The notes under the pieces were generated by a model. It was not told where the DNA came from. It saw only the letters and a program-made list of their open reading frames with translations, and ran no database searches. 25,570 bases of DNA from Candidatus Micrarchaeia archaeon (GTDB lineage Archaea > Micrarchaeota > Micrarchaeia > Anstonellales > Bilamarchaeaceae), in NCBI GenBank assembly GCA_041650355.1, contig JBAZLI010000004.1:1-25570 (forward strand), given 5' to 3'. This document shows, one piece after another, positions 1 through 6,739 of this stretch. The position numbers and the translations under genes were made by a program. Numbering within the stretch: the stretch's first letter is position 1; every line of letters starts with the position of its first letter.

Positions 1-512
1 TTCCCTTCGTGCACTTTTCCCAAAACCCCATCCAGATTCTTCCTGTGGAAAACGCTCACCATGCCCATGCTTCCTCCCGCAGAGCAGAACACGTACGGTA
101 TCTTCATCCTCTTGCAGAAAGATGAAATCATCCGCCTCGTTTCCACGTTGTCCGTGCAGTCCAGCACAACATCGCATTTCTCAAGCATCTCAACATTCGT
201 CCTGTTAATCTCCTCGCCCCGCCGCTCCACTCTCACTTTCGGGTTTATCTTCTTGGCCTTCCGCGCCGCGGCATCCACCTTGAGTTTCCCCATGTTCGTG
301 TCCACCGCGTAAATCTGCCTGTTGAAATTCGTGATCTCAAACCTGTCCCCATCAAAAATGATGAAATTCCCGACACCAAGCCTCACCAATATCTCGAACG
401 CAGCGCCTCCTGTTCCGCCCAATCCCACCAATCCAACGCGCGATTTTGCCAGCTTCCCATGCTCGCCCCTGCTGACAGTCCCTATATTTCTAGAAAATAT
501 GCCCCCGACCAT
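1..512 (-). CDS. E1-like ThiF/MoeB/UbaA-family adenylyltransferase (partial)
   Basis: The gene runs off the window start, so only the first 170 residues are visible. E1-like proteins adenylate the C-terminal Gly-Gly of ubiquitin-like sulfur carriers such as MoaD, ThiS, SAMP and Urm1. Seen here: a Rossmann nucleotide-binding loop GLGGTGG at about residues 30-36, Asp54 after the second strand, the NFNRQ stretch at 63-66 that supplies the conserved Arg, Lys76 in MGKLK, and the DCTDN motif at 118-122 that normally binds ATP/Mg. The start is ATG at 512; a TATA-like box about 26 nt upstream suggests a leaderless transcript. The zinc Cys pairs and catalytic Cys of the family would lie in the missing part. 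An inferred partner is the Gly-Gly carrier at 22032-22223, which sits next to ncsA. A ThiF-like dinucleotide-utilising enzyme of another pathway is the alternative. Confidence 0.85.
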   Translation of the reverse strand, partial: MVGGIFSRNIGTVSRGEHGKLAKSRVGLVGLGGTGGAAFEILVRLGVGNFIIFDGDRFEITNFNRQIYAVDTNMGKLKVDAAARKAKKINPKVRVERRGEEINRTNVEMLEKCDVVLDCTDNVETRRMISSFCKRMKIPYVFCSAGGSMGMVSVFHRKNLDGVLGKVHEG

Positions 513-547
513 ACCCAATTATTAATTGCCCGATTTAAAAATCACAC
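513..547. promoter_or_regulatory. Divergent promoter between the E1-like gene and dtdA
   Basis: Only 35 nt separate two divergent starts. On the minus strand TTTTTAAAT (543-534) lies about 26 nt from the ATG at 512. On the plus strand an AT-rich stretch, ATTATTAATT (519-528), lies about 25 nt from the ATG at 548. Both spacings fit leaderless archaeal transcripts. No Shine-Dalgarno-like sequence fits in the gap. Confidence 0.5.
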
Positions 548-1342
548 ATGCCTATGATACTCTTTTCGTCAAACGTGCCGGCCAGTGCCAACATAGCTTC
601 ATGGCTGCCAGGGCTGGGCTTCGAGCGCACTGATGAAAACAAGTGGATTTTTGAAAAAACAACGCTCCTCGATACTAAAGTGCAGAAAATCCTGGACGTC
701 CCGACTGATTCCAAAACCGATTATTTCATCGTCCTTTCCCCGCACAGGAGCGAGGCCAACCTGCAGAGCCTCACGGTCCACATCCCGGGCAACTGGGACA
801 GCGCTGAATTCGGCGGAAATCCCCGGACGCTCAACACCTCGTTCCCAAGCCTCCAGAAAGCCCTCCTGGCGAAGATGCACGGGAAAAACAAGGAATACGG
901 ACTCGGCTTCAACGTCAATTACGAAGTGGACCACCATGGCCCCACTATAGGAACGCCCATCCTGTTCGTGGAAATCGGGAGCTCGGAAACCGAATGGAAA
1001 AACCCGCTCGCGGGGAAAATAATAGCGGAATCTGTTTTCGAGGCGGTTTGCACGAACCCCTGTAAAAATTCCGAATCTTCAGAGGCGTTTTTCGGTGTTG
1101 GCGGAGGCCATTACGCCCCGAAGTTCACCTCCCTCGCGCTGGAAAAAGATTTTGCTTTCGGCCACATGCTGCCGAAATACCGCGCCGATTCAATCGGGCC
1201 GGACACGTTCGCGCAGGCGATGGAAAAGAACCTCGGGAAAGTGGAAAAGATAATTCTGGACAAGAAGGGCGCAAGCGGCGAGCAGAAGGAAACAATCCGC
1301 CTCCTTGCAAAGGAGCGCGGAATCGAAATCCTGGGGCTTTAA
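548..1342 (+). CDS. dtdA: D-aminoacyl-tRNA deacylase, archaeal type
   Basis: This is a 264-residue protein of the DtdA/GEK1 family, the archaeal and plant D-aminoacyl-tRNA deacylase that releases D-amino acids wrongly attached to tRNA. Family hallmarks are visible: EVDHHGPT around residues 127-134, FVEIGSSETEW just after it, GVGGGHYAPKFT near 184-195 and GHMLPKY near 206-212. The His and Asp residues in these blocks are expected to form the metal/active site. Length is normal for the family. ATG at 548 is chosen over the second ATG at 554 because it sits about 25 nt after an AT-rich box, as for a leaderless message. Its neighbour downstream is tRNA-Met; thrS, whose N-terminal domain is related to D-aminoacyl-tRNA deacylases, lies at the other end of the window. 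Confidence 0.93.
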   Translation: MPMILFSSNVPASANIASWLPGLGFERTDENKWIFEKTTLLDTKVQKILDVPTDSKTDYFIVLSPHRSEANLQSLTVHIPGNWDSAEFGGNPRTLNTSFPSLQKALLAKMHGKNKEYGLGFNVNYEVDHHGPTIGTPILFVEIGSSETEWKNPLAGKIIAESVFEAVCTNPCKNSESSEAFFGVGGGHYAPKFTSLALEKDFAFGHMLPKYRADSIGPDTFAQAMEKNLGKVEKIILDKKGASGEQKETIRLLAKERGIEILGL

Positions 1343-1369
1343 CCCGCGCCCGCATCCAGCGCACCCATT

Positions 1370-1380
1370 CTTTTAAAAAA
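1370..1380 (+). promoter_or_regulatory. TATA box of tRNA-Met
   Basis: CTTTTAAAAAA lies about 30 nt before the first base of the tRNA, within the 65-nt gap after dtdA. This is the usual arrangement for an archaeal tRNA promoter. Confidence 0.55.
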
Positions 1381-1422
1381 CGTTTTTCGCATCATATCCT
1401 CATTCACGCCAAGGTAGCTCAG

Positions 1423-1449
1423 AATCGGCGCGCCAGCGCCGGTGGGCAA
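1423..1449 (+). other. Noncanonical 27-nt intron in the D loop of tRNA-Met
   Basis: The D arm is far too long. A BHB-like fold explains it. The helix GCTC (1417-1420) pairs with GGGC (1444-1447), with one U-G pair. The bulges are AGA (1421-1423) and AAT (1448-1450). The inner stem is ATCGGCGC (1424-1431) with GCGCCGGT (1436-1443), closed by the loop GCCA. Cutting after the second bulge base on each side removes 1423-1449 and leaves the standard D loop AGTCGGCTA, with the intron between positions 15 and 16. A 25-nt register set by the AATCGG direct repeat (1423-1428, 1448-1453) is possible but would give an unusually long D loop. Confidence 0.82.
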
Positions 1450-1472
1450 TCGGCTAGAGCGCCAGACTCATA

Positions 1473-1569
1473 CAAGGGATTCCGAAGATGAGTTATGAGC
1501 CCTTCGGGGCAATGACAAAAAACGTGCGCAAACCGTGGTTTGCAGATTTCGCGATTTAACTTTTGAGAA
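1473..1569 (+). other. 97-nt canonical 37/38 intron of tRNA-Met
   Basis: The insertion follows A37 (1472). The BHB helix is CTCA (1467-1470) with TGAG (1564-1567). The bulges are TAC (1471-1473) and AAA (1568-1570). The inner helix is AAGG (1474-1477) with CTTT (1560-1563). Cutting after the second bulge base on each side yields the loop CTCATAA. The intron is itself structured: a GCCC-TTCG-GGGC hairpin at 1499-1510 and a GCAAAC/GTTTGC hairpin at 1528-1543. I found no complete C/D box pair inside it. A one-base slide (1472-1568) gives the same product. Confidence 0.88.
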
Positions 1570-1625
1570 ATCTGGAGGCCGGGAATTCGAATTTCCCCCT
1601 TGGCATCCTAATCTTAAATCAAACA

Positions 1626-2198
1626 CTACACCAGGTAGAAGAAAAGCGCCCCGAAAAGCGGTATCGTGAAATTATCATCCACTTCCAGGGGGAGGCTCTC
1701 AAACAGCGCGGCAAGCGCCGCGAAAAGGATCCCAATCCACCCTACGAACAGGCACGAGGTCAGTGTTGCGGCGAAAAACGCCGCGAGCCCCTCGGCAGTT
1801 TTTTCCTTGTTGTAAAACAGCTTCCTTTCCCCTCGCTCCCCGAGTATCGCAGAAGCCCCGTCCCCGAAAGCGAGCGCGCAGATGACCGCCGCAATCTCGC
1901 CCTGGTCATGCAGCACAGTTGCAGCCATGAGCAGCCCGGACACGTACCACGCGGTCGCGTAGCCCGGGAACCTCACGCCCTGCCTCTCGAAATTCCTTAT
2001 GAACCATCCCGTGAAAGGGACCCGCCAGCCCATGAGAAGCATGTTTATGATGCACAGCCCGCCAATCAGCACGAGCACAAGGAGCGCCACCATCCTGTTC
2101 CTTCCGAACACCAGGAGAAACGACAGGAATAGCGCTCCGGCAGTCATATGCAGCGCTTTCCTCCTGGTTTCGCTATTTACGCTTGTTCCCAGCTTCAT
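1626..2198 (-). CDS. CTP-dependent polyprenol/dolichol kinase-like membrane protein
   Basis: A 190-residue, strongly hydrophobic protein with several membrane segments. It matches the dolichol kinase/phytol kinase/DGK1 superfamily, CTP-dependent lipid alcohol kinases. The N-terminal RRKALH is at residues 12-17, the nucleotide loop GDGASAILGERG at 112-123, KTAEG at 133-137, and the late VDDNFTIPL at 173-181. The likely role is phosphorylation of polyprenol/dolichol to a carrier lipid phosphate; the exact substrate is not readable from sequence. It is the last gene of the minus-strand string and overlaps the PAP2 gene upstream by 26 nt. With that phosphatase and uppS in the same string, a lipid-carrier synthesis and recycling module is likely. 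A CDP-archaeol-pathway enzyme is a weaker alternative. The stop lies 21 nt from the oppositely oriented tRNA-Met. Confidence 0.75.
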   Translation of the reverse strand: MKLGTSVNSETRRKALHMTAGALFLSFLLVFGRNRMVALLVLVLIGGLCIINMLLMGWRVPFTGWFIRNFERQGVRFPGYATAWYVSGLLMAATVLHDQGEIAAVICALAFGDGASAILGERGERKLFYNKEKTAEGLAAFFAATLTSCLFVGWIGILFAALAALFESLPLEVDDNFTIPLFGALFFYLV

Positions 2199-2679
2199 AT
2201 TTTCCCCTGTTCATCCAGTTCCACGCTATTTCACTCATGTAATACGTGAAAGGCGCGAGCCCCACGCTCCCTGCAACGTCTTCGAACGAGTGCACCCCCA
2301 GGTATATCCTCGTGAACCCGACGAAAACCGCATACGCGAGATATATGAAGAATGTCGGCTTGTTCAGGAACGCGAGCATCACCGTGAACGCAACCAGCGT
2401 GTGGCCGCTCGGAAACGAGTTGCTGTCCGGGCACTCCACCTTGCCTGGCTGCACCACGCACGGGCGTTCAGTGTGCACGAATTCCTTTATCGCCGTGGCC
2501 AGCAGCACCGCGCAGCCTATCGCAATCACTATCTTCGCGACTTTGGTTTTCCTCCTCTCGGTGAGCAGCACGAGCCCCAGGGTCACGATTATCATCATGG
2601 CCTCGTTGTCTATGGCCCTGGCCAGCGCAGTGAGCCAGCCAGCGTCCATTCCTGCAATAGCCATGCTGATGGTGTCCAT
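2173..2679 (-). CDS. PAP2-family membrane phosphatase
   Basis: A 168-residue membrane protein with the three-part phosphatase signature of the PAP2/acid phosphatase superfamily. K65 with R72-P73 (KEFVHTERP) forms part one, PSGH at 90-93 part two, and R124, H130 and D134 (TRIYLGVHSFEDV) part three. The residues are all present, so the enzyme should be active. Such proteins remove phosphate from polyprenyl pyrophosphates or phosphatidate at the membrane surface. Given uppS upstream and a polyprenol-kinase-like gene directly downstream, undecaprenyl/dolichyl pyrophosphate phosphatase activity is my inference. Nine bases separate its start from the stop of the TadC-like gene. The C-terminal end is Lys/Arg-rich and shares 26 nt with the next gene. 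Confidence 0.88.
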   Translation of the reverse strand: MDTISMAIAGMDAGWLTALARAIDNEAMMIIVTLGLVLLTERRKTKVAKIVIAIGCAVLLATAIKEFVHTERPCVVQPGKVECPDSNSFPSGHTLVAFTVMLAFLNKPTFFIYLAYAVFVGFTRIYLGVHSFEDVAGSVGLAPFTYYMSEIAWNWMNRGKYEAGNKRK

Positions 2680-2688
2680 GTCAAAACA

Positions 2689-4281
2689 CTATGGGATTTG
2701 GCCGGATAAAATATAAATCCCAACGAGCGCGGCACCGGCCATCGCGCCGAAATAGAGCGCCATCCTGGAAGTCTTACCCTCCATTTCCGCGATGTAAAAA
2801 GAAGTGAGCGCCGCATAGAGGACAACATAAATCGCAGTAGCTTTGGGCGCAATTGCCAGCACGCCCCCGTTAGCGTTTCCAAACGCATCCCCTACTTTAG
2901 ATAGCACATCTATGGACACGGTCAGAATAACCGGAACCAGCAGCGCGCCGAGCATGAGCGTGTACTTCTGCACTGAAAGCGCGTTTTCCCGCTCCCGCCT
3001 CAGCTCCGAGATTTCAAGCAGGTCCTCGGCCAATTCATGCATCCTCTCAGATACGCTGGCGCCGGATACGTGCGCCTTGAGCATCACATCGCACATCCTC
3101 CTGAGCATGAACGACTGGTTCCTTTCCCAGAGTTCGGCTAGGGCCTTTTCAGGGTTCACGTTCGCCCTGAGCTGGCGGAGCGTTTTCCCTGCCTCAGGAG
3201 AAAGCGGGTCTCCGGCATCAGCCATAATCCCGAATATTTTGTCTATCCGATAGCCCCTGGGCAGTCCAGATACCCTCAAAAGCGAATCCGGGAGCCCTTC
3301 CTCAAGCTTTTCAATCCTTGCATCCTCAGCCACCTTCCCTGCGACCGCAAACGCAGCCCCTCCTCCAGCAACTACAACAGCTGCAACTTTCCACACGCTC
3401 CCGAGCGGAAGCGCTATCGCCGCAGCCAGCGCGATTGCAAAAAGCAGCGTTATCATTGCCCCGTTTCCCCCCCTTCCTACTGAAAACACATCCGGGGGCA
3501 TCTGCGACCTGGCCGCGCCCAGCAGGAGCGCCCCGAGCAGCGGGAACCCAGCCACCATCACCAGCGCGAACGTGCCCTGGCTTATCTCCATTCCAGCCCC
3601 GAGAGCGCCCACCGATGCGAGCACAAGGAACATCGCAGGCGCAACCACTGTGAGCACGACAAAAACAAGCCCGAAGAACGAGCTTTTCGAAACGTAATCC
3701 CTCATCCTGTACCTCTGGAGCGAGAAAAGGTCCTGGGACAGCCTTGCCACGCCCTCGCTTCCGCCGCTCTCGTACGCGGTAATCACCTGCGCAAACACTC
3801 TCTTGAGCACAGGGCTTTCGCTCCTCTCCGCCACCGCGGCCAGCGCCTTCGCAAGCCCTGTCCCGCGCCCCGCTTCCTCCAGCGCAGTTCTTATTTCTGC
3901 CCCTGCTTCGCCGTAATCCGCAGAAGCCTCGAGCGCCCGCGTGAACGGAATTTTCATGGACAGCAGCATCGCGAGCATCCTCACCACGAGCGGCATCTCA
4001 GCTTCCATCCTGGCCATCCTGCTGCGTTCAATTCTCCGCGGCCAGTCAATCATGAAGAAGAACGCGAGCGAGAACGCGGTGCAGAACCCGGCCATCGCAA
4101 CCAGCGTCCAGCCTCCGAGCGCCAGCGCAGCCGCAATTCCGCACAAAAATGCAGTCAAGAGGGACATAGTGACGTACCCCCCTGGCTTTTTCAGCAGCCG
4201 CCCGTACTTCTCCACACTCCTGCTCCTCACTCCGCACCCAGGGAATCGCTCTGAAACCCGCGAAACAATTTCCCAAATCAT
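2689..4281 (-). CDS. TadC/ArlJ-like type II/IV secretion membrane platform protein
   Basis: About 530 residues, with two copies of the T2SSF-type module: cytoplasmic helical segments around residues 75-180 and 345-450, each followed by hydrophobic membrane helices. The motifs PLVVRMLAMLLSMKIPFTRA and LPDSLLRVSGLPRGYRIDKI mark equivalent module starts. Proteins of this class form the inner-membrane platform for archaeal type IV pili/archaella-like systems and pair with a hexameric ATPase, which is the gene just upstream. The frame stays open to 4377, but ATG at 4281 is preferred: it starts one base after the ATPase stop (TGA-G-ATG), with a GTGA ribosome-site-like sequence overlapping that stop. 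No pilin, prepilin peptidase or archaellin gene is visible nearby, so the exact fibre or secretion substrate is unknown. Confidence 0.82.
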   Translation of the reverse strand: MIWEIVSRVSERFPGCGVRSRSVEKYGRLLKKPGGYVTMSLLTAFLCGIAAALALGGWTLVAMAGFCTAFSLAFFFMIDWPRRIERSRMARMEAEMPLVVRMLAMLLSMKIPFTRALEASADYGEAGAEIRTALEEAGRGTGLAKALAAVAERSESPVLKRVFAQVITAYESGGSEGVARLSQDLFSLQRYRMRDYVSKSSFFGLVFVVLTVVAPAMFLVLASVGALGAGMEISQGTFALVMVAGFPLLGALLLGAARSQMPPDVFSVGRGGNGAMITLLFAIALAAAIALPLGSVWKVAAVVVAGGGAAFAVAGKVAEDARIEKLEEGLPDSLLRVSGLPRGYRIDKIFGIMADAGDPLSPEAGKTLRQLRANVNPEKALAELWERNQSFMLRRMCDVMLKAHVSGASVSERMHELAEDLLEISELRRERENALSVQKYTLMLGALLVPVILTVSIDVLSKVGDAFGNANGGVLAIAPKATAIYVVLYAALTSFYIAEMEGKTSRMALYFGAMAGAALVGIYILSGQIP

Positions 4282-4282
4282 C

Positions 4283-5659
4283 TCACATCCCGTAAATTCG
4301 CTTCTGCGCGCTTTCAAAGAAAGCCTGGAATTCACCCGGCGCCCTTGCAATCCATTTCGCCCTTCCAGCCAGTTCATCCCTGAATTCGGCCCTGCTCAAT
4401 CCCAGCGCCCCGGCCGCCCGTTCGCACACATCAGCCCCGAAGTCCACCTTCCCGCTCCGCACAAGCGGCCTGGGGCTTCCATCCCCCTGGATTTCGCAAA
4501 TTTCAGTTATTTTCCTGAGTTCCCTGCCCTTCCTGGATTTTTTCGAGTATTCCACCCCTCTCCTCTGCACTACCAGCACGTCAATGCTGGGAAGGTCCAC
4601 CTTCTCAACGCCCATGTTTCCCAGCCTCAGCAGGGTTTCCCGCGCGCTCTGCCCGTGAAATGTCGCGTAAGTGCCCCGCGCCTGCCCTGCGAGCAGCACG
4701 TCGAAAAGCGCCTCCACCTCCTCCCTGGACCGCACCTCCCCGACCACCATCCTGTCCGGCCTCATGCGCAAACTGTCGTACACCAAGTCCTTCAGCCCTA
4801 TTCCCATCTCCCTGTTCACCGCGAGCCGCACCTGGTGGGGATGCGGCACGTTTATCTCCGGGGTTTCCTCCACTATGACCACTCTTTCGTCCGAGGGCAC
4901 GAAGCAGAACAGCGCGTTGAGCGTGGTCGTTTTCCCGCTCGCTGTGTTTCCAGCCACCATGAGCGAACAATCCGTCTGCATGAGCATAGAAAGCAGCGCC
5001 ATCTCGCCGAAACCCGCGGTGCCGGAATCCGCGATTTCCCTGGGCGAGAAAGGGTTTTCCCTGAACTTCCGTATAGTTAGCTCGCCTCCGGATACCGGCG
5101 GGAGAGACGCGTGCAATCTGGACCCGTCAGGCAGCATCGCGTCAAGCCTTGGATGCTGGAGCGTTATCCTCCTGCCCACCTTGGCAGCCATCTTGTTCAC
5201 CACGTCCATGAGGGTTTTTTCATCGTCGAACCTGGCATTCACTTTCCGCCAACCTGATTTCCTTATGAAAACGTACGCCGGCTTGCCCAGCCCCACCACG
5301 CTTATCTCCTCTATCCAATCATCCGCAAGCAGCTCATCCAGGAACGCGAACCCGTACAGGTGCATTTTCGCATATTTCGCCAAATAATCCCGTTGCTCCC
5401 TGTCAAGCGATATCCCCTCTGCTTCCGCATGCTTAGTGATAGCAGAGCCCAGCTCGGCTTCCACTTCCTCCATCGCAAGCTCCCTTTCCTCAACCAGTTT
5501 CCTATACTCTTTTTCCGTGGCCAGCACCACCGCTTCCTCATCCACGCTCAGGGGCGGCAACCCGACTTTATACTCTCCCTCCTTCACAACGCTCCAGCCC
5601 AGCCGTTCGGCTGTTCCTTCCCCCTTTTTCCTGTCCCCCCATGGAATTTTTTCAAACAT
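4283..5659 (-). CDS. TadA/VirB11-like type II/IV secretion ATPase
   Basis: A 458-residue secretion ATPase that would power assembly of a type IV pilus-like structure through the TadC-like partner encoded directly downstream. The P-loop GNTASGKT is at residues 237-244. The Asp/Glu box VIVEETPEIN is at 261-270, the Walker-B/His region RMVVGEVRSREEVEAL at 303-318 and ATFHGQSARETL at about 332-343. The N-terminal 200 residues carry the usual alpha/beta domain, with LQHPRLDAMLPDGSRLHA and GELTIRKF leading into the ATPase core. Start ATG at 5659 overlaps the DUF192 gene by 8 nt, indicating translational coupling. Family assignment is firm; whether it belongs to an adhesion pilus, DNA uptake or a cell-contact device cannot be told. 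Confidence 0.9.
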   Translation of the reverse strand: MFEKIPWGDRKKGEGTAERLGWSVVKEGEYKVGLPPLSVDEEAVVLATEKEYRKLVEERELAMEEVEAELGSAITKHAEAEGISLDREQRDYLAKYAKMHLYGFAFLDELLADDWIEEISVVGLGKPAYVFIRKSGWRKVNARFDDEKTLMDVVNKMAAKVGRRITLQHPRLDAMLPDGSRLHASLPPVSGGELTIRKFRENPFSPREIADSGTAGFGEMALLSMLMQTDCSLMVAGNTASGKTTTLNALFCFVPSDERVVIVEETPEINVPHPHQVRLAVNREMGIGLKDLVYDSLRMRPDRMVVGEVRSREEVEALFDVLLAGQARGTYATFHGQSARETLLRLGNMGVEKVDLPSIDVLVVQRRGVEYSKKSRKGRELRKITEICEIQGDGSPRPLVRSGKVDFGADVCERAAGALGLSRAEFRDELAGRAKWIARAPGEFQAFFESAQKRIYGM

Positions 5660-5984
5660 GCTCCCACTCCAGCGTATCCCCGCGTTTGATACTGTGTTCC
5701 TCGCACATCTCCAAAAGATACTTCGCAGGCTTGGTGTTCCTTACGTAAAACGTGAATGGACGTATATTCTTCACAACTTCCACAACCCGCTTCCCCCCGT
5801 CCAAATAAACAGCGTCAAAAGGGAAAAACACGAAAAACGAGTGTATCCCTATCGCTCCCTCATACTCAAAGAAGAAAAGGATATTCTTTCTCTTGGAGAG
5901 CATGAGCCCCCTGGCCCGTTCCAGCAGCGTGGTTGCGGCTTCTGCATTGAAAATCCGCTTCCCAACCCTGAGCGCAACCATCAT
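5652..5984 (-). CDS. DUF192-family protein
   Basis: A 110-residue protein of the DUF192 family, small beta-rich proteins of unknown function that occur in bacteria and archaea. Seen: RARGLMLS near residues 23-30, FFF followed by IGIHSFFVFFPFDAVYLD (about 45-62), and VVEVVKNIRPF after it, which is the family's central signature. It has no signal peptide or membrane anchor, unlike many bacterial members. ATG at 5984 overlaps the uppS stop as ATGA; a second ATG at 5981 overlaps by one base and cannot be excluded. It sits between uppS and the secretion ATPase in one coupled string, but this context does not fix a role. Confidence 0.85.
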   Translation of the reverse strand: MMVALRVGKRIFNAEAATTLLERARGLMLSKRKNILFFFEYEGAIGIHSFFVFFPFDAVYLDGGKRVVEVVKNIRPFTFYVRNTKPAKYLLEMCEEHSIKRGDTLEWEHV

Positions 5985-6712
5985 TTCCCAAACCTTCTGC
6001 TCCTCCTGTCGTATTCCTTCAGCACGGCAACAAAATCATTCTTGCCGAAATCCTGCCAGAGCTTTTTCACGAAAAAGAACTCGCTGTAAACGCTCTGCCA
6101 GGGCATCAGGCCAGAGAGCCTCTGCTCCCCGCTCGTACGTATTATCAAATCCGGATCCCTTATCCCGGCAGTGTAAAGGTTCTCATCTATCGTCTGCTCA
6201 TTCGCCTGCTTCACGCCTTTTTTGATTATCTCGTTCACGGCGTCCACAATCTCTTCCCTTCCTCCGTAGCCGAGCAGCAGATTCAACTCATATGTTTTGT
6301 TGTTCCTGGTCAGGTGTTCAATTTTGCCCATCGCCTCCTGTATTTCTCTAGGAAACAGCGCGCGCCTGCCCAGGAACCGCACCTTCACATCATACTTGCC
6401 CCGCTCCTTCCCACTCTTTTTCCTGTCCTCCTCCATAATCTCGTTCAAATATTTTTTGAAAAGCCCGAAGAGCTTCTCTATTTCCTCGGGATTCCTCCGC
6501 GCGTTGTCCGTTGAGAATCCCCACATGCTGAGCGTGCGCACATCATGCTCCTTGCACCATTTCAGCACATCGCCTATCTTCCGTATTCCCTTGTCGTACC
6601 CTTCGACTATGCTCACGTGGTTTTTGTTCGCCCATCTCCTGTTTGCGGTTTTTCAAATTCCGTCAGGGATGATGGCGATATGCTTAGGCACGGTTCCAAG
6701 TTTCTTTTTCAT
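5981..6712 (-). CDS. uppS: cis-prenyltransferase (UppS/DHDDS family), interrupted by a 15-nt putative mRNA intron
   Basis: Encodes a cis-polyprenyl diphosphate synthase, which builds the long isoprenoid carrier lipid. From ATG 6712 the reading frame gives KHIAIIPDG, then a 5-codon insertion containing TGA (6655-6653), then NRRWANKNHVSIVEG in the same frame. Without the insertion the near-universal PDGNRRWA motif is restored and the protein is 238 residues, a normal length. The later motifs are intact: MWGFSTDN, LLLGYGGREEI, DPDLIIRTSGEQRLS, MPWQSVYSEFFF. A naive annotation would begin at GTG 6616 and lose the catalytic Asp and Asn. The start is 27 nt after gap, with GGTTGA upstream; the stop overlaps DUF192. 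Expression is inferred to need splicing at 6643-6657. A recent pseudogene or a sequence error is the alternative. Confidence 0.85.
6643..6657 (-). other. Putative 15-nt bulge-helix-bulge intron in uppS mRNA
   Basis: In transcript sense the removed segment is UUUGAAAAACCGCAA. The outer helix is CCUG (6667-6664) with CAGG (6641-6638), continued past one bulged A by CUAC-direction pairs 6668-6671 with 6636-6633. The central helix is ACGG (6663-6660) with CCGC (6648-6645): three Watson-Crick pairs plus an A-C mismatch. The bulges are AAU (6659-6657) and AAA (6644-6642). The inner stem is UU/AA, capped by GAAA. Cutting after the second base of each bulge removes exactly these 15 nt, deletes the in-frame UGA and joins GAC-GGA-AAC-AGG, giving Asp-Gly-Asn-Arg. 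Confidence 0.72.
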
Positions 6713-6739
6713 AGCGTCAACCTACCCACATCCACTTCA

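Larger units (their letters stand above)
1408..1605 (+). tRNA. tRNA-Met(CAT), elongator type, with two introns
   Basis: After removal of two insertions a normal 74-nt tRNA remains. Acceptor GCCAAGG (1408-1414) pairs with CCTTGGC (1598-1604), followed by discriminator A (1605). The D stem is GCTC/GAGC with loop AGTCGGCTA. The anticodon stem is CCAGA (1462-1466)/TCTGG (1571-1575) with loop CTCATAA and anticodon CAT at 1469-1471. The T arm is GGGAA-TTCGAAT-TTCCC. The 3' CCA is not encoded. The G1-C72 pair argues against an initiator; elongator Met is most likely, and tRNA-Ile(CAT) read through a modified C34 is not fully excluded. Introns lie in the D loop (1423-1449) and after position 37 (1473-1569), each with a bulge-helix-bulge fold. 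Confidence 0.93.

Noticed and set aside
1473..1569. Box C/D guide RNA inside the tRNA-Met intron
   Set aside because: AAGATGA resembles box C with one change, but no CTGA box stands at a suitable distance and no second box pair exists.
5981..6616. uppS as a shorter gene starting at GTG 6616
   Set aside because: This would lose HIAIIPDG and NRRWA, which contain the catalytic Asp/Asn and lie intact just upstream in the same frame from ATG 6712; a spliced or decayed full-length gene explains the sequence better.
6653..6655. TGA in uppS read as selenocysteine or by stop reassignment
   Set aside because: The whole five-codon segment is extra relative to the family, not a substituted Cys, and TGA ends several other genes here (for example the TadA-like gene and ncsA's upstream carrier gene), so it is a normal stop.
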